From Chryseobacterium sp. (GTDB taxonomy: Bacteria > Bacteroidota > Bacteroidia > Flavobacteriales > Weeksellaceae), in NCBI GenBank assembly GCA_003248755.1, contig QFQW01000002.1:1-64000 (forward strand): a DNA stretch of 64,000 bases, read 5' to 3'. The translations under genes and the position numbers were made by a program. Shown here one piece after another: positions 1 through 7,469 of this stretch (positions are counted from its first letter, which is position 1; each line of letters begins with the position of its first letter). Below the pieces are notes generated by a model. That model made no database searches. It was not told the DNA's origin and saw nothing but the letters and a program-made list of their open reading frames with translations.

Positions 1-284
1 AGATTTTATGATTAAAAACCTTGTCAAAATCCCGGTAAACAATACAATCAGCCCGAGATAGATTATCCAGTTTTGCGTTGCTATCATCAAACTAAAATCT
101 TCAAAATGAACATATGAAACAAAAATTGATAATGATATGGATGAAATGATAACAATCCAAAGCAATCTGAGAGAAGACTTGTCTTTACTTTTTGGTCAGA
201 ATTATTGGATGACATTTGGCTTTTATAAAAGACCTCGGTAAAAAGCCAAGCTCCCATTAGAATATAAAAAAATATCTGTATCAC
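1..284 (-). pseudogene. Isoprenylcysteine methyltransferase-like membrane protein, frameshifted and cut by window edge
   Basis: Reading leftward, a GTG start at 284 directly follows the TAA of the upstream 2TM gene. The first ~34 codons (one membrane segment, FFYILMGAWLF) are in one frame. Coding then continues convincingly in another frame from about 186 to the window edge, with DKSSLRLLWIVIIS, two further hydrophobic segments and YLGLIVLFTGILTRF. The last motif resembles the membrane region of the isoprenylcysteine carboxyl methyltransferase-like family. In the original frame the protein would end after 65 residues. The switch falls in an A-rich run (complement of 181-194); one extra A would restore a single frame. 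The gene is therefore either a recent frameshift or a sequencing error. It is the last visible member of the kinase operon. The family assignment is from hydrophobic pattern only. Confidence 0.55.
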
Positions 285-587
285 TTATTTATACTTTTCC
301 GTTAATTCCTTGATTTTCTTGTCTTCCCAATCTTTTCCGAAGAAGAAACCCGGACAAAAAACACCCACAGCTTGTGCTATTAATCCGATTCCCCAAAAAA
401 CCGGAACTGCCCAAATCTGCCAGCTCCAAATGCTATGTTCTTCCCGGATTTCGCTCCAATTAGCAAAAATAAGAAATAGATTCACAAGAACATAGATTGT
501 CAAATGCGTATAAAAGCTTTTCAGACGTTTTACTTTTCTTACGGCTTCACGATATTGGATATCGTTTTTATCTTCAATAATTTCCAT
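285..587 (-). CDS. 2TM domain membrane protein
   Basis: This 100-residue protein is of the 2TM-domain type: an N-terminal basic helix (YREAVRKVKRLKSFYTHL), two membrane segments at about 28-46 and 58-78 separated by a Trp-rich loop, and a charged tail (DWEDKKIKELTEKYK). The same pattern appears in the adjacent gene and at the C terminus of the kinase, so the operon holds three paralogous copies. Its start overlaps the end of the upstream 2TM gene by 14 bases, and its stop directly abuts the next GTG start, which indicates tight translational coupling. 2TM domains commonly accompany LytS-type kinases and LytTR regulators in Bacteroidota; the molecular role is not known. A function in modulating the kinase in the inner membrane is inference. 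Confidence 0.85.
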   Translation of the reverse strand: MEIIEDKNDIQYREAVRKVKRLKSFYTHLTIYVLVNLFLIFANWSEIREEHSIWSWQIWAVPVFWGIGLIAQAVGVFCPGFFFGKDWEDKKIKELTEKYK

Positions 588-873
588 TGCTTTGCTTTTT
601 AATTTCTTTATTAATCATATCATTTTCCCAATCGGAATTGAAAAAAAATAACTTTACGCCTTTGATTGCCAGAATCAATGCCCAGATAATGAAAATCCAG
701 GAAACCTGCATCTCGCCAAGATTTTGAGGAAATCCGTGCTTGAAGAATTTGACTCCGTAAATCACTCCGAATACGATTGCAAAAACTAGAATTCCGGAAT
801 AGAATTTTTTAATTTTTTTTACTCTTTCCACCGCCATTGCGTAACGTGGATTTTCTTTATTAATATTCTCCAT
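574..873 (-). CDS. 2TM domain membrane protein
   Basis: This 99-residue protein has the same architecture as its neighbour: a basic helix (YAMAVERVKKIKKFYSGI), two hydrophobic segments at roughly 26-46 and 58-76, and a terminal charged stretch containing DWENDMINKEIKK. It lies 18 bases downstream of the kinase stop and overlaps the following 2TM gene by 14 bases, so it is transcribed with them. Compared with the other copies its loop is less Trp-rich and it has a second cluster of aromatic residues (LFFFNSDW). The paralogues are divergent, which argues for old duplication. Function is unassigned; membership in the signalling operon is the only clue. Confidence 0.85.
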   Translation of the reverse strand: MENINKENPRYAMAVERVKKIKKFYSGILVFAIVFGVIYGVKFFKHGFPQNLGEMQVSWIFIIWALILAIKGVKLFFFNSDWENDMINKEIKKQSNGNY

Positions 874-891
874 TTTGGTAGATTTTTAAAA

Positions 892-2211
892 TTATTTTTG
901 ATTATTCATTATTTCGCGAATTTTCTTTTCTTCCCAGTTTTTACCGATTGCAAAGACAGTCATCCCGTGAGCCAGAAGTCCGATTCCCCAGCCCAGCATT
1001 GGCCAATAGAACCAAATTTGTTCAGGTGAAGTCAATAGATTGATGATGACTAAAAAAGGAATGACGATGCAGTAGGAAATCAAGTTGCCGTAGAATCCTT
1101 TGAGTTCTTTTACTCTCTTTACTGCTCTTTCGTAAGCAATATTTTCTGTTGTTTCTGATGTATAAGTTGTCATTGTCTGAGATTTTTTTTCGATTAATAT
1201 GGGGATTTTGACTTTAAATGTCTGTTCTGATTTTTCTATGAAAACATTTTCTTTTGTAAGTAATGCGTAGCGCTGAACAATGTTTGCCAAACCAATTCCT
1301 GCGCTTTCTTTAAGTTGTTCTCTCACCTGGAGATTATTTTCGATTGAAAGAAATTTGCCTTCTGTAAAGATTCTGATATTCAATGGTTTTGATGAGGTTG
1401 CGAAATTATGTTTGATGCAGTTTTCTAATAATAATTGCAAGGAAAGCGGAACTACGAATTTTTGCAAATCATCAGGATTAATATCAAAAGTGAAATTCAC
1501 ACTGTCTTCAAACCTGGTTTTCAAAAGGTTGCAGTAGATTTTGGCAAATTCTATCTCATCCTCCACTTTTACCATTTCTTTGTCTTTCTGTTCCAAAACA
1601 TAGCGGTAAATCTTGGACATCGATGTCGTGAATTTCTGCGCCTGCTCAGGATTTTCATCAATCAAAGCGGTTAAAACATTTAAAGAATTGAAAAGGAAAT
1701 GCGGGTCCAATTGATTCTTCAAAGATTCGAATTGGGCGTTGGCAGATTTTGCAATCAGTTTCTGTTCTACAACTTCTTTTTTGGTGTTCTTTTTCAGCTC
1801 TTCCACAAAGCCTTTGGCATGAAGAAAAGCCGAAATCATCAAGGCAAAGTTTATCATAAACCAATTAGTGAAATTATACTTCCCGGAAAAAAAATCTTCC
1901 GGAGTAGCCACTTTTTGGATTATAACAAAGTTGATATAATTACAAGCATAAACTACTATAAAATTGACAATAACAGTTGCTACAATTCCTAAAATAGTTC
2001 TGAGTCTGGTCTGTTCCGTCCATGAAAGTTTTTTATTAAGGAAATCATTTAGAAAACCATTACTCAAGCCTAATCCGAAAGCATACATTGCCGAAATAAC
2101 TAAGTTATAACCGAAGCTTTCCAAAGTTTTTTCATCAGAGAAAAAAGTGAAGAAAAAAATGGACGAGCCAAGTGTAATCCACGTTAGTGTTGTTAATGGT
2201 TTTTTATTCAT
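892..2211 (-). CDS. LytS-type sensor histidine kinase with C-terminal 2TM domain (apparent fusion)
   Basis: 439 residues. Residues 1-135 hold about four membrane segments without a recognisable periplasmic sensor domain. A coiled linker (138-160) leads into a LytS-type kinase core: phospho-accepting His171 in LDPHFLFNSLN, N box LLENCIKHN (261-269) and G box GIGLANI (305-311). This core would normally end near residue 340. The frame then runs through an A8 tract (complement of 1183-1190) into a complete 2TM domain that begins at its own Met347. With one A fewer the kinase would stop just after residue 340 with its TGA overlapping that Met codon as ATGA. The kinase family typically phosphorylates LytTR response regulators; none is visible, so it probably lies beyond the left edge. 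A LytTR-like repeat pair sits upstream, suggesting autoregulation. Confidence 0.9.
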   Translation of the reverse strand: MNKKPLTTLTWITLGSSIFFFTFFSDEKTLESFGYNLVISAMYAFGLGLSNGFLNDFLNKKLSWTEQTRLRTILGIVATVIVNFIVVYACNYINFVIIQKVATPEDFFSGKYNFTNWFMINFALMISAFLHAKGFVEELKKNTKKEVVEQKLIAKSANAQFESLKNQLDPHFLFNSLNVLTALIDENPEQAQKFTTSMSKIYRYVLEQKDKEMVKVEDEIEFAKIYCNLLKTRFEDSVNFTFDINPDDLQKFVVPLSLQLLLENCIKHNFATSSKPLNIRIFTEGKFLSIENNLQVREQLKESAGIGLANIVQRYALLTKENVFIEKSEQTFKVKIPILIEKKSQTMTTYTSETTENIAYERAVKRVKELKGFYGNLISYCIVIPFLVIINLLTSPEQIWFYWPMLGWGIGLLAHGMTVFAIGKNWEEKKIREIMNNQK

Positions 2212-2228
2212 ATTTTAATTTCTTGGTT

Positions 2229-2299
2229 CAAAATTATGACAGAAAGAAAAGTTAAGCAATTATATGTAACCGAACTGTTAAAAAAATCGACTGAACCGT
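2229..2299 (-). promoter_or_regulatory. Kinase-operon promoter with LytTR-like direct repeat
   Basis: On the minus strand, ACGGTTCAGT (2299-2290) and ACAGTTCGGT (2278-2269) form a direct repeat with a 21-base period. Exactly 32 bases later comes a TAATTTTG -7 box (2236-2229), 17 bases before the kinase ATG. The repeats fit the published LytTR/AlgR-type core with GTT in the middle. The same spacing recurs at 43471-43541 and 46064-46134. Binding is inferred. Confidence 0.75.
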
Positions 2300-2398
2300 A
2301 AAAGGTGTCATCCAGAATCTTAAAATTTTGATAAGATTGGTACTGACACGCAAAAAAGGAACATCTTTTGCTTGACAAAAAACCAAAACTTAATATAT

Positions 2399-2596
2399 AT
2401 GAACAGGAACCTAGAAATATTATTTGCCGGAATCTTTGGGACAACTGCTGTCCTGAGTGCTATTCTGTTAAGGAAATATTTGAAAAATAAAGTCTACAAC
2501 AGCGACTATTCTGACCACCATTTATTATTCGGAAATTCTAAAAGAAAGCATTATGCATCTCCGAATGACGGCGTAGAATTGGACGCATTCTTATAA
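2399..2596 (+). CDS. Small single-pass membrane protein, unknown
   Basis: A 65-residue protein with an N-terminal hydrophobic segment (about 6-22, ILFAGIFGTTAVLSAILL), a short basic stretch after it (RKYLKNK) and a polar tail rich in Ser, Asp and His. The ATG at 2399 was preferred to a TTG nine codons upstream, because the hydrophobic segment then sits at the N terminus and because the TTG lies in what would be the leader. It is divergent from the kinase operon and followed by a good hairpin, so it is probably transcribed alone. No family was recognised. The intact frame, single membrane anchor and terminator support a real gene. Confidence 0.55.
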   Translation: MNRNLEILFAGIFGTTAVLSAILLRKYLKNKVYNSDYSDHHLLFGNSKRKHYASPNDGVELDAFL

Positions 2597-2616
2597 CACA
2601 CACTATTTTTATTATA

Positions 2617-2649
2617 CAAAATTCCGGTTCTCGTGAGCCGGAATTTTTT
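2617..2649 (+). terminator. Rho-independent-like terminator
   Basis: AAAATTCCGG pairs with CCGGAATTTT across a 10-base loop (TTCTCGTGAG), followed by a short T run. It lies 20 bases after the small membrane protein. Confidence 0.8.
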
Positions 2650-2727
2650 GTGGAAAACTTTCCGGAATTTTAAGAGATTTTTCATTTTTCAAGTGATAAT
2701 TTTGAAACAATAATTCCAATCAATTTT

Positions 2728-2830
2728 ATCGCAAAGGCGGAAAGTTTTTTTCCTTATTAACTTTTTAAGACGCAAAGCTTTGCGACTTAAAACGATTTAT
2801 TAATAACTTTTCTTTGTGCCTTTGCGTTAA
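2728..2830 (+). repeat. Dispersed intergenic repeat, family A (CGCAAAGGCG ... CTTTGCGTTAA)
   Basis: Begins with ATCGCAAAGGCG, contains the perfect palindrome CGCAAAGCTTTGCG (2771-2784) and ends with GTGCCTTTGCGTTAA. Related copies lie at 24769-24890 and 41385-41460. In all three the CTTTGCGTT end lies 19-43 bases upstream of a start codon in the same direction. Confidence 0.75.
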
Positions 2831-2843
2831 TTTTCATCAGCTT

Positions 2844-3884
2844 ATGTCAGATTTAATTCCAAAAGGTCAAGGTGCGCAACGCAATGTCATCAACCGGTTC
2901 GACAGATATACTTTCGAGCCGGAAGACTATGAATTGGAAAAAATCAAGACGCAGGTTACAGAAGTTTTTCCGAAGACAATTATCAATGTTGTGAAAAGTC
3001 CGGATTTGCCAATGGATTATTCTATGAATCCGTACCAAGGTTGTGAACACGGCTGTTCCTATTGTTTTGCGAGACCGACTCACGAGTTTTGGGGCTACAG
3101 CGCAGGAGTTGATTTTGAAAGAAAATTGATGGTCAAGAAAAATGCGCCTGAACTTCTGGAAAAAACATTTCAAAAGAAATCTTACATTCCAAAACCGATT
3201 ATGCTTTCCGGAAATACAGATTGTTACCAACCGATTGAAAGACAATTTGAAATCACCAGAAAACTGCTTCAGGTTTGTTTGGATTACAGGCATCCAGTTT
3301 CCATTATTACAAAAAATGCTTTGATTCTAAGAGATTTGGACATTCTTGAAAAGATGGCAGAGAAAAATCTGATTTCGGTTTCGATGAGTATTCCAACTTT
3401 GAATGAAGATTTAAGAAGAGTAATGGAACCCAGAACTTCGACAGCCAAAAACAAATTGAAAGCGATTGAAGTTTTATCCGGGAACAATATCCCTGTGAAT
3501 GTGATGATTGCACCTGTGATTCCTGCTTTGACAAGTGACGAAAGCCTTTTTATAATGAAATCCGTTTCCGAAGCTGGCGCAAGAAGTTGCGGTTATACTC
3601 TTGTCAGACTAAATGATACTGTTGAACCCGTTTTCGTCCAATGGCTGGAAGCACATTTCCCCGACAGAAAAGACAAAGTCCTGAATCTCATCCGCTCAAT
3701 GCGAGGCGGAAATCTTGGTGAAAAACGTTTTTTCCAGCGTTATCAAGGCGAAGGAAATATTGCAGAAATGATTCATAAAACATTTGAAATCGGAAAGAAG
3801 AAGTTTTTCAATAACAGAGAAAGAGCAGTTTTGACAACTGAACATTTTACAGGAAGCAGGACTCAACAATTGCGGTTATTCTAA
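2844..3884 (+). CDS. PA0069/SplB-like radical SAM protein
   Basis: 346 residues from the ATG at 2844; the longer frame from 2814 would add ten residues encoded by the repeat and was rejected. The radical SAM cluster motif is CEHGCSYC at about residues 66-73, preceded by MNPYQGC. This fits the PA0069-like family, relatives of spore photoproduct lyase. Later motifs include GNTDCYQPIE and SVSMSIPTL, consistent with a TIM-barrel core that binds S-adenosylmethionine and a 4Fe-4S cluster. The C terminus carries RFFQRYQGEGN, outside the core. The physiological substrate of this family is not established. It lies alone between two repeats, upstream of menD but separated by 142 bases, so co-transcription is doubtful. 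Confidence 0.85.
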   Translation: MSDLIPKGQGAQRNVINRFDRYTFEPEDYELEKIKTQVTEVFPKTIINVVKSPDLPMDYSMNPYQGCEHGCSYCFARPTHEFWGYSAGVDFERKLMVKKNAPELLEKTFQKKSYIPKPIMLSGNTDCYQPIERQFEITRKLLQVCLDYRHPVSIITKNALILRDLDILEKMAEKNLISVSMSIPTLNEDLRRVMEPRTSTAKNKLKAIEVLSGNNIPVNVMIAPVIPALTSDESLFIMKSVSEAGARSCGYTLVRLNDTVEPVFVQWLEAHFPDRKDKVLNLIRSMRGGNLGEKRFFQRYQGEGNIAEMIHKTFEIGKKKFFNNRERAVLTTEHFTGSRTQQLRLF

Positions 3885-3898
3885 ATTCTAAAAACCTA

Positions 3899-3955
3899 TC
3901 GCTGATTGTGCAAATTCTAGAGATAGAAAATTTGCCAAATCTGCACAATCAGCGA
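3899..3955. repeat. Long intergenic inverted repeat, family E
   Basis: TCGCTGATTGTGCA (3899-3912) pairs perfectly with TGCACAATCAGCGA (3942-3955) around a loop that can form a smaller GCAAATT/AATTTGC hairpin. No T run follows on the plus strand, so it is a palindromic element rather than a classic terminator. A relative lies at 45981-46038. Confidence 0.75.
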
Positions 3956-3986
3956 GAAATATTATAAGACGTTAAAAGCTTTTGAT

Positions 3987-3994
3987 TAAATTTG
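3987..3994 (+). promoter_or_regulatory. Probable menD -7 box
   Basis: TAAATTTG matches the Bacteroidota TAnnTTTG -7 element and lies 32 bases before the menD ATG. No clear -33 element was seen. Confidence 0.5.
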
Positions 3995-4026
3995 CAAACT
4001 GATTTATTTCTCAGTAATTTTCCCAA

Positions 4027-5691
4027 ATGAAGCAATATTCCGCAAAACGCAGCATCCAGATTCTCGCACATATTCTTGAACAATACGGCATCGATAAAAT
4101 CATCATTTCTCCGGGTTCCAGAAACGCACCTTTGGCGATTCATTTTTCTGAGATTGATGCATTTCAATGTTACAGTATTGTGGACGAAAGAGCGGCGGCT
4201 TTTGTAGGTTTGGGAATTTCAAAATCGATTAAAAACCCTGTTGCAATTACTTGTACGAGCGGTTCAGCTGCAACTAATTATTATCCTGCTGTCGTGGAAG
4301 CATTTTATCAGAATGTACCACTTTTGGTTCTGACAGCGGACAGACCTGCGGATTTTGTTGATATTTTTGACGGGCAAACCATTCGTCAAAAAAATATTTT
4401 CCAGCAACATTCTTACGGCGATTTCGAATTATTGGAAGATGAAAAGGACGGCGCAGATGATTATAATTTTGAAACCATCAAAAAAGCGGTTGAACTTTGC
4501 ATCGAAAAAAACGGGCCGGTTCACATCAATATTCCTTTGACAGAACCTCTCTACAATTTGTTGGAAGAATTGCCTGTAATGCCGGCTGTTGAGAAAACGA
4601 TTCAGAAAAAGAATTACGAATTACCTTCCAATTTAATTGCGGATTGGCATACTTCCAAGAGAATTATGATTTTGGCGGGTACATTGTCTCCCAATCCGGA
4701 ACTGGAAGCTCAACTCTCACAATTGGTTAAAAATCACACCGTTGTCGTTTTGACGGAAATGAATTCCAATCTTCAACACGACAAATTTTTTGCGCATATC
4801 GACCGATATATCACGGATTTTTCTGAGGAAGATTATCATACATACGCACCGGATTTGTTAATTACCATCGGGCAGAATGTGGTTTCCAAAAGAGTGAAGC
4901 AATTCCTGAGAAAAGCCAAACCAAAGCAGCATTGGCATATTGATGAATATTGGCAGCCTGATACATACTTTGTTCTGAGTCAAAAGATTGAAACAAAACC
5001 AGAAGTCTTCTTTTCTAAATTATTGAAATCTATCAATCTGGAACCGAGAGCTTATTTCAACCTTTGGGATGTTCTGAAAGATAAAAAAGATGCAAAGCAC
5101 GAAGAATATCTGAACAAGGCATCTTTTTCGGATTTTTATCTTTTCAATCAATTGTCTAATAATATTCCTGAAAATTATAGAGTTCACTTCTCTAATTCTT
5201 CGGCAATTAGATACGCACAATTATTTGAATATCAGAAATATGATGTGTATTGCAATCGTGGAACCAGCGGAATCGATGGCTGTACATCTACCGCAATGGG
5301 ATTTGCAATGATGGAAGATGAACCAACGATTTTGATTACCGGCGATTTGTCATTTTTCTATGATATCAATGGACTTTGGAATCAGTACATTCCGCCTTAC
5401 ACTAGAATTGTGATTTTCAACAATGGCGAGGGAAATATTTTCAAAATCATTCCCGGACCAAGCGGAACTAATGCCTTGGACGAATTCATTGCAACGCAAC
5501 ATCACAGAAATGCTGAATTATTAGCAAAGAATTTCGGTTTTGATTATACACGAGTTGAAGATGAAATTTCTCTTGACCGTGTTTTACCAAATTATTTCAA
5601 GCCGGATTCTAAACCAAAAATCTTGGAGGTAATGACTTCGGAATGTAATAATGCGGATATTTTGAAGCAGTATTTTGAAAGCTTGAAATAA
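4027..5691 (+). CDS. menD: MenD, SEPHCHC synthase (menaquinone biosynthesis)
   Basis: 554 residues, the usual length for MenD. The enzyme condenses isochorismate with 2-oxoglutarate using thiamine diphosphate and releases CO2, the first committed step of menaquinone synthesis in the cytoplasm. The N-terminal Pyr domain has IISPGSRNAPLAIHF and the catalytic-type DERAAAFVGLGISK; the C-terminal diphosphate domain has NRGTSGIDG followed by GDLSFFYDINGLWN, the metal and cofactor binding motif. The start at 4027 is close to the TAAATTTG box. No other men gene is in the window. Menaquinone would serve the cytochrome bd oxidase encoded at 46.9-49.3 kb. The gene stands alone and is followed by a family B palindrome. 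Confidence 0.96.
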   Translation: MKQYSAKRSIQILAHILEQYGIDKIIISPGSRNAPLAIHFSEIDAFQCYSIVDERAAAFVGLGISKSIKNPVAITCTSGSAATNYYPAVVEAFYQNVPLLVLTADRPADFVDIFDGQTIRQKNIFQQHSYGDFELLEDEKDGADDYNFETIKKAVELCIEKNGPVHINIPLTEPLYNLLEELPVMPAVEKTIQKKNYELPSNLIADWHTSKRIMILAGTLSPNPELEAQLSQLVKNHTVVVLTEMNSNLQHDKFFAHIDRYITDFSEEDYHTYAPDLLITIGQNVVSKRVKQFLRKAKPKQHWHIDEYWQPDTYFVLSQKIETKPEVFFSKLLKSINLEPRAYFNLWDVLKDKKDAKHEEYLNKASFSDFYLFNQLSNNIPENYRVHFSNSSAIRYAQLFEYQKYDVYCNRGTSGIDGCTSTAMGFAMMEDEPTILITGDLSFFYDINGLWNQYIPPYTRIVIFNNGEGNIFKIIPGPSGTNALDEFIATQHHRNAELLAKNFGFDYTRVEDEISLDRVLPNYFKPDSKPKILEVMTSECNNADILKQYFESLK

Positions 5692-5714
5692 TTAGTGATT
5701 ATCAAAACATAATA

Positions 5715-5763
5715 TTGTCATTCCGTAGGAATCTCAACAGCTCAGATTCCTACGGAATGACAA
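5715..5763. repeat. Perfect intergenic palindrome, family B (GTCATTCCGTAGGAATCT)
   Basis: A 20-base arm (5715-5734) and its exact reverse complement (5744-5763) flank a 9-base loop. It lies between the convergent menD and pabC and may act as a bidirectional terminator. Degraded copies lie at 41318-41362 and 53806-53861. Confidence 0.85.
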
Positions 5764-5788
5764 ACTTTGCTTTCAATTTTTTCTAATT

Positions 5789-6415
5789 TTAAAACTCCAA
5801 ATCCGATTCTTCTTTCGGTAGGTTAATGATTTTTTCAATCGGATAAATAAACATATCATCGAAGTCATTCAATGCATTGATTAACTGAAAATGTGTGAAT
5901 TCTTTGATATTATCTAAAGTGATTTCTGTTTCTTTGATTTCTTTTAACTGTAAAAGATTTTGCCTCATCACGCCATTCAGAAGATAACTTTTCGGTGTGA
6001 ACCAAGTTTTATCTTTAAGGAACAAAAGATTGGAATATGATGTGTCAGTAATCTGGTTGTTTTTCACAATAATGACTTCATCTGCGTGACTTTTATCTTT
6101 CAGTTTTTGTAATTGAGTCCTGTCAGCAGACTTAAAGCTATAATAGATTTCATCATCAATAACCAATTCGAAATCATCTAATTCTGAAATCGCATACGGA
6201 ATAGTCTGTGTTTTGAAATTGTTTTCCAAATCATATTCGATTCGGAATTTGTAAAGTCCGTCTTCATCGTGTTCCAGATTGAGGAATAAACTGTAAATAT
6301 CAATTTTGCATACTTCTCCGAAATTCGAAAAAGTGTCGTTCATTCTTTTCTGATGAAGTTCTTTCAGGAAAATTTTCTGGTCTTCAACTTTGATGCTTTC
6401 AATAAATCGGGACAT
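5789..6415 (-). CDS. pabC: Class IV aminotransferase, probable aminodeoxychorismate lyase
   Basis: 208 residues, somewhat shorter than typical class IV PLP enzymes. Lys95 in YYSFKSADR is the likely PLP Schiff-base lysine, and DTSYSNLLF (124-132) fits the conserved 'E-x-s-x-sN' phosphate-binding stretch, followed by LLNGVMRQNLL. The gene overlaps the end of pabB by 17 bases, so both are translated together. With pabB it would convert chorismate to p-aminobenzoate for folate synthesis. The pairing with a PabB-like protein, rather than with branched-chain amino acid genes, is the reason for choosing aminodeoxychorismate lyase over branched-chain or D-amino acid aminotransferase. Confidence 0.8.
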   Translation of the reverse strand: MSRFIESIKVEDQKIFLKELHQKRMNDTFSNFGEVCKIDIYSLFLNLEHDEDGLYKFRIEYDLENNFKTQTIPYAISELDDFELVIDDEIYYSFKSADRTQLQKLKDKSHADEVIIVKNNQITDTSYSNLLFLKDKTWFTPKSYLLNGVMRQNLLQLKEIKETEITLDNIKEFTHFQLINALNDFDDMFIYPIEKIINLPKEESDLEF

Positions 6416-7370
6416 AGATTTTGTTTTTCATTTCTTCATATTCACTGATAAGGTCACTTTGATGGGTAATTCCACCTCCGCTTTTGAAAAACAGTTGGTC
6501 GTTCTCTTTTTCAATAAAACGTATCATTACGCAGGAATCCAGGTTTTTGCCGTCAAAATAACCCGCAATTCCTGTATAAAATCCTCTTTCATATTGTTCG
6601 GCTTCCAAAATGATTTCCAAAGTTTTTGGTTTTGGTGCACCCAAAATAGAACCTGCCGGCAACAACTTTTGAAGAATGGTTCCAATTTTATTTTGATATT
6701 CCGGTTTGATTTCACCTTCGATTTCGGAACTCATTGCCAAGAGATTTTTCTGCTTGGTTTTGATATAATCGATTCTTTGAAACTCTTTTACCTGAACATT
6801 ATCTGCAACCATGCTCAAATCATTTCTCAGCAAATCGACAACGGTGTAATGTTCCGCCTTTTCTTTCGGGTCATTTTTCAGAATGTCCTCTGCATTTTCG
6901 ATTTCTGCATCAATTGTTCCTTTCATCGGATGTGTAAAAATCTTGTTATCAACAATTTCTACAAAAGTTTCCGGTGAGAAAAATACGAATTCATTTTTAA
7001 ACAGAACTTTATATTTTGCCTTTGAAAATTTGAAAATATCTTCTAAACTTAAGCTTGTTTCTATTTTTGTTTTCGTTGTGTAATTTGTCAAATAAGAATT
7101 TCCTTTTCTGAGATTTTCCTGAACCAGTTCAAATCCTTTTTTATATTCTTCCAAAGTTTCCGGAAAAGATTTCCACTCAAAATCAGGAATTGTTTCGTAT
7201 TGATAATTTACGTTTGTAATGTTCGGTAAATCAATCAACAAAGTCTTATTTTTAATTTCGTTTTCAGCAAAAATTTTGACCTCATCCATCAAAAAATTAA
7301 TCAAGAAAAAAAAGGATTCTTTTCTTTCCGACAATTCGTCCATCTTCTGAAACTGCGGATTCTCAAACAT
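6399..7370 (-). CDS. pabB: Aminodeoxychorismate synthase component I (PabB-like)
   Basis: 323 residues: the chorismate-binding catalytic domain with the N-terminal TrpE-like regulatory domain missing, a compact form. Visible motifs are HPMKGT (147-152), EHYTVVDLLRNDL (173-185), LPAGSILGAPKPKT (237-250) and ERGFYTGIAGYFDG. The Lys in the PMKGT motif is the residue that distinguishes aminodeoxychorismate synthases from anthranilate synthases, which have Ala there. No glutaminase partner (PabA) is encoded nearby, so ammonia must come from a glutaminase elsewhere, possibly shared with tryptophan synthesis. A TATTTTTG box ends only five bases before the ATG, implying a nearly leaderless transcript. 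Confidence 0.88.
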   Translation of the reverse strand: MFENPQFQKMDELSERKESFFFLINFLMDEVKIFAENEIKNKTLLIDLPNITNVNYQYETIPDFEWKSFPETLEEYKKGFELVQENLRKGNSYLTNYTTKTKIETSLSLEDIFKFSKAKYKVLFKNEFVFFSPETFVEIVDNKIFTHPMKGTIDAEIENAEDILKNDPKEKAEHYTVVDLLRNDLSMVADNVQVKEFQRIDYIKTKQKNLLAMSSEIEGEIKPEYQNKIGTILQKLLPAGSILGAPKPKTLEIILEAEQYERGFYTGIAGYFDGKNLDSCVMIRFIEKENDQLFFKSGGGITHQSDLISEYEEMKNKIYVPIY

Positions 7371-7375
7371 AAAAA

Positions 7376-7383
7376 CAAAAATA
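7376..7383 (-). promoter_or_regulatory. pabBC -7 box, near-leaderless
   Basis: TATTTTTG on the minus strand ends five bases before the pabB ATG at 7370. Transcription would be expected to begin at or within a base or two of the start codon. Confidence 0.5.
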
Positions 7384-7445
7384 GAAAAAAGATGGTAGAG
7401 AAAAGATAAAAGACTTAAAATGTGGTTTTATCAATTCCAATCCTT

Positions 7446-7453
7446 TATTTTTG
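7446..7453 (+). promoter_or_regulatory. -7 box for membrane protein gene at 7470
   Basis: TATTTTTG, matching TAnnTTTG, followed by GCAAA and 16 bases later the ATG at 7470. Confidence 0.55.
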
Positions 7454-7469
7454 CAAAAAAGTTTGAGAA

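Noticed and set aside
2814..2843. Longer start for the radical SAM gene
   Set aside because: The extra codons are the end of the family A repeat, so the ATG at 2844 is preferred.
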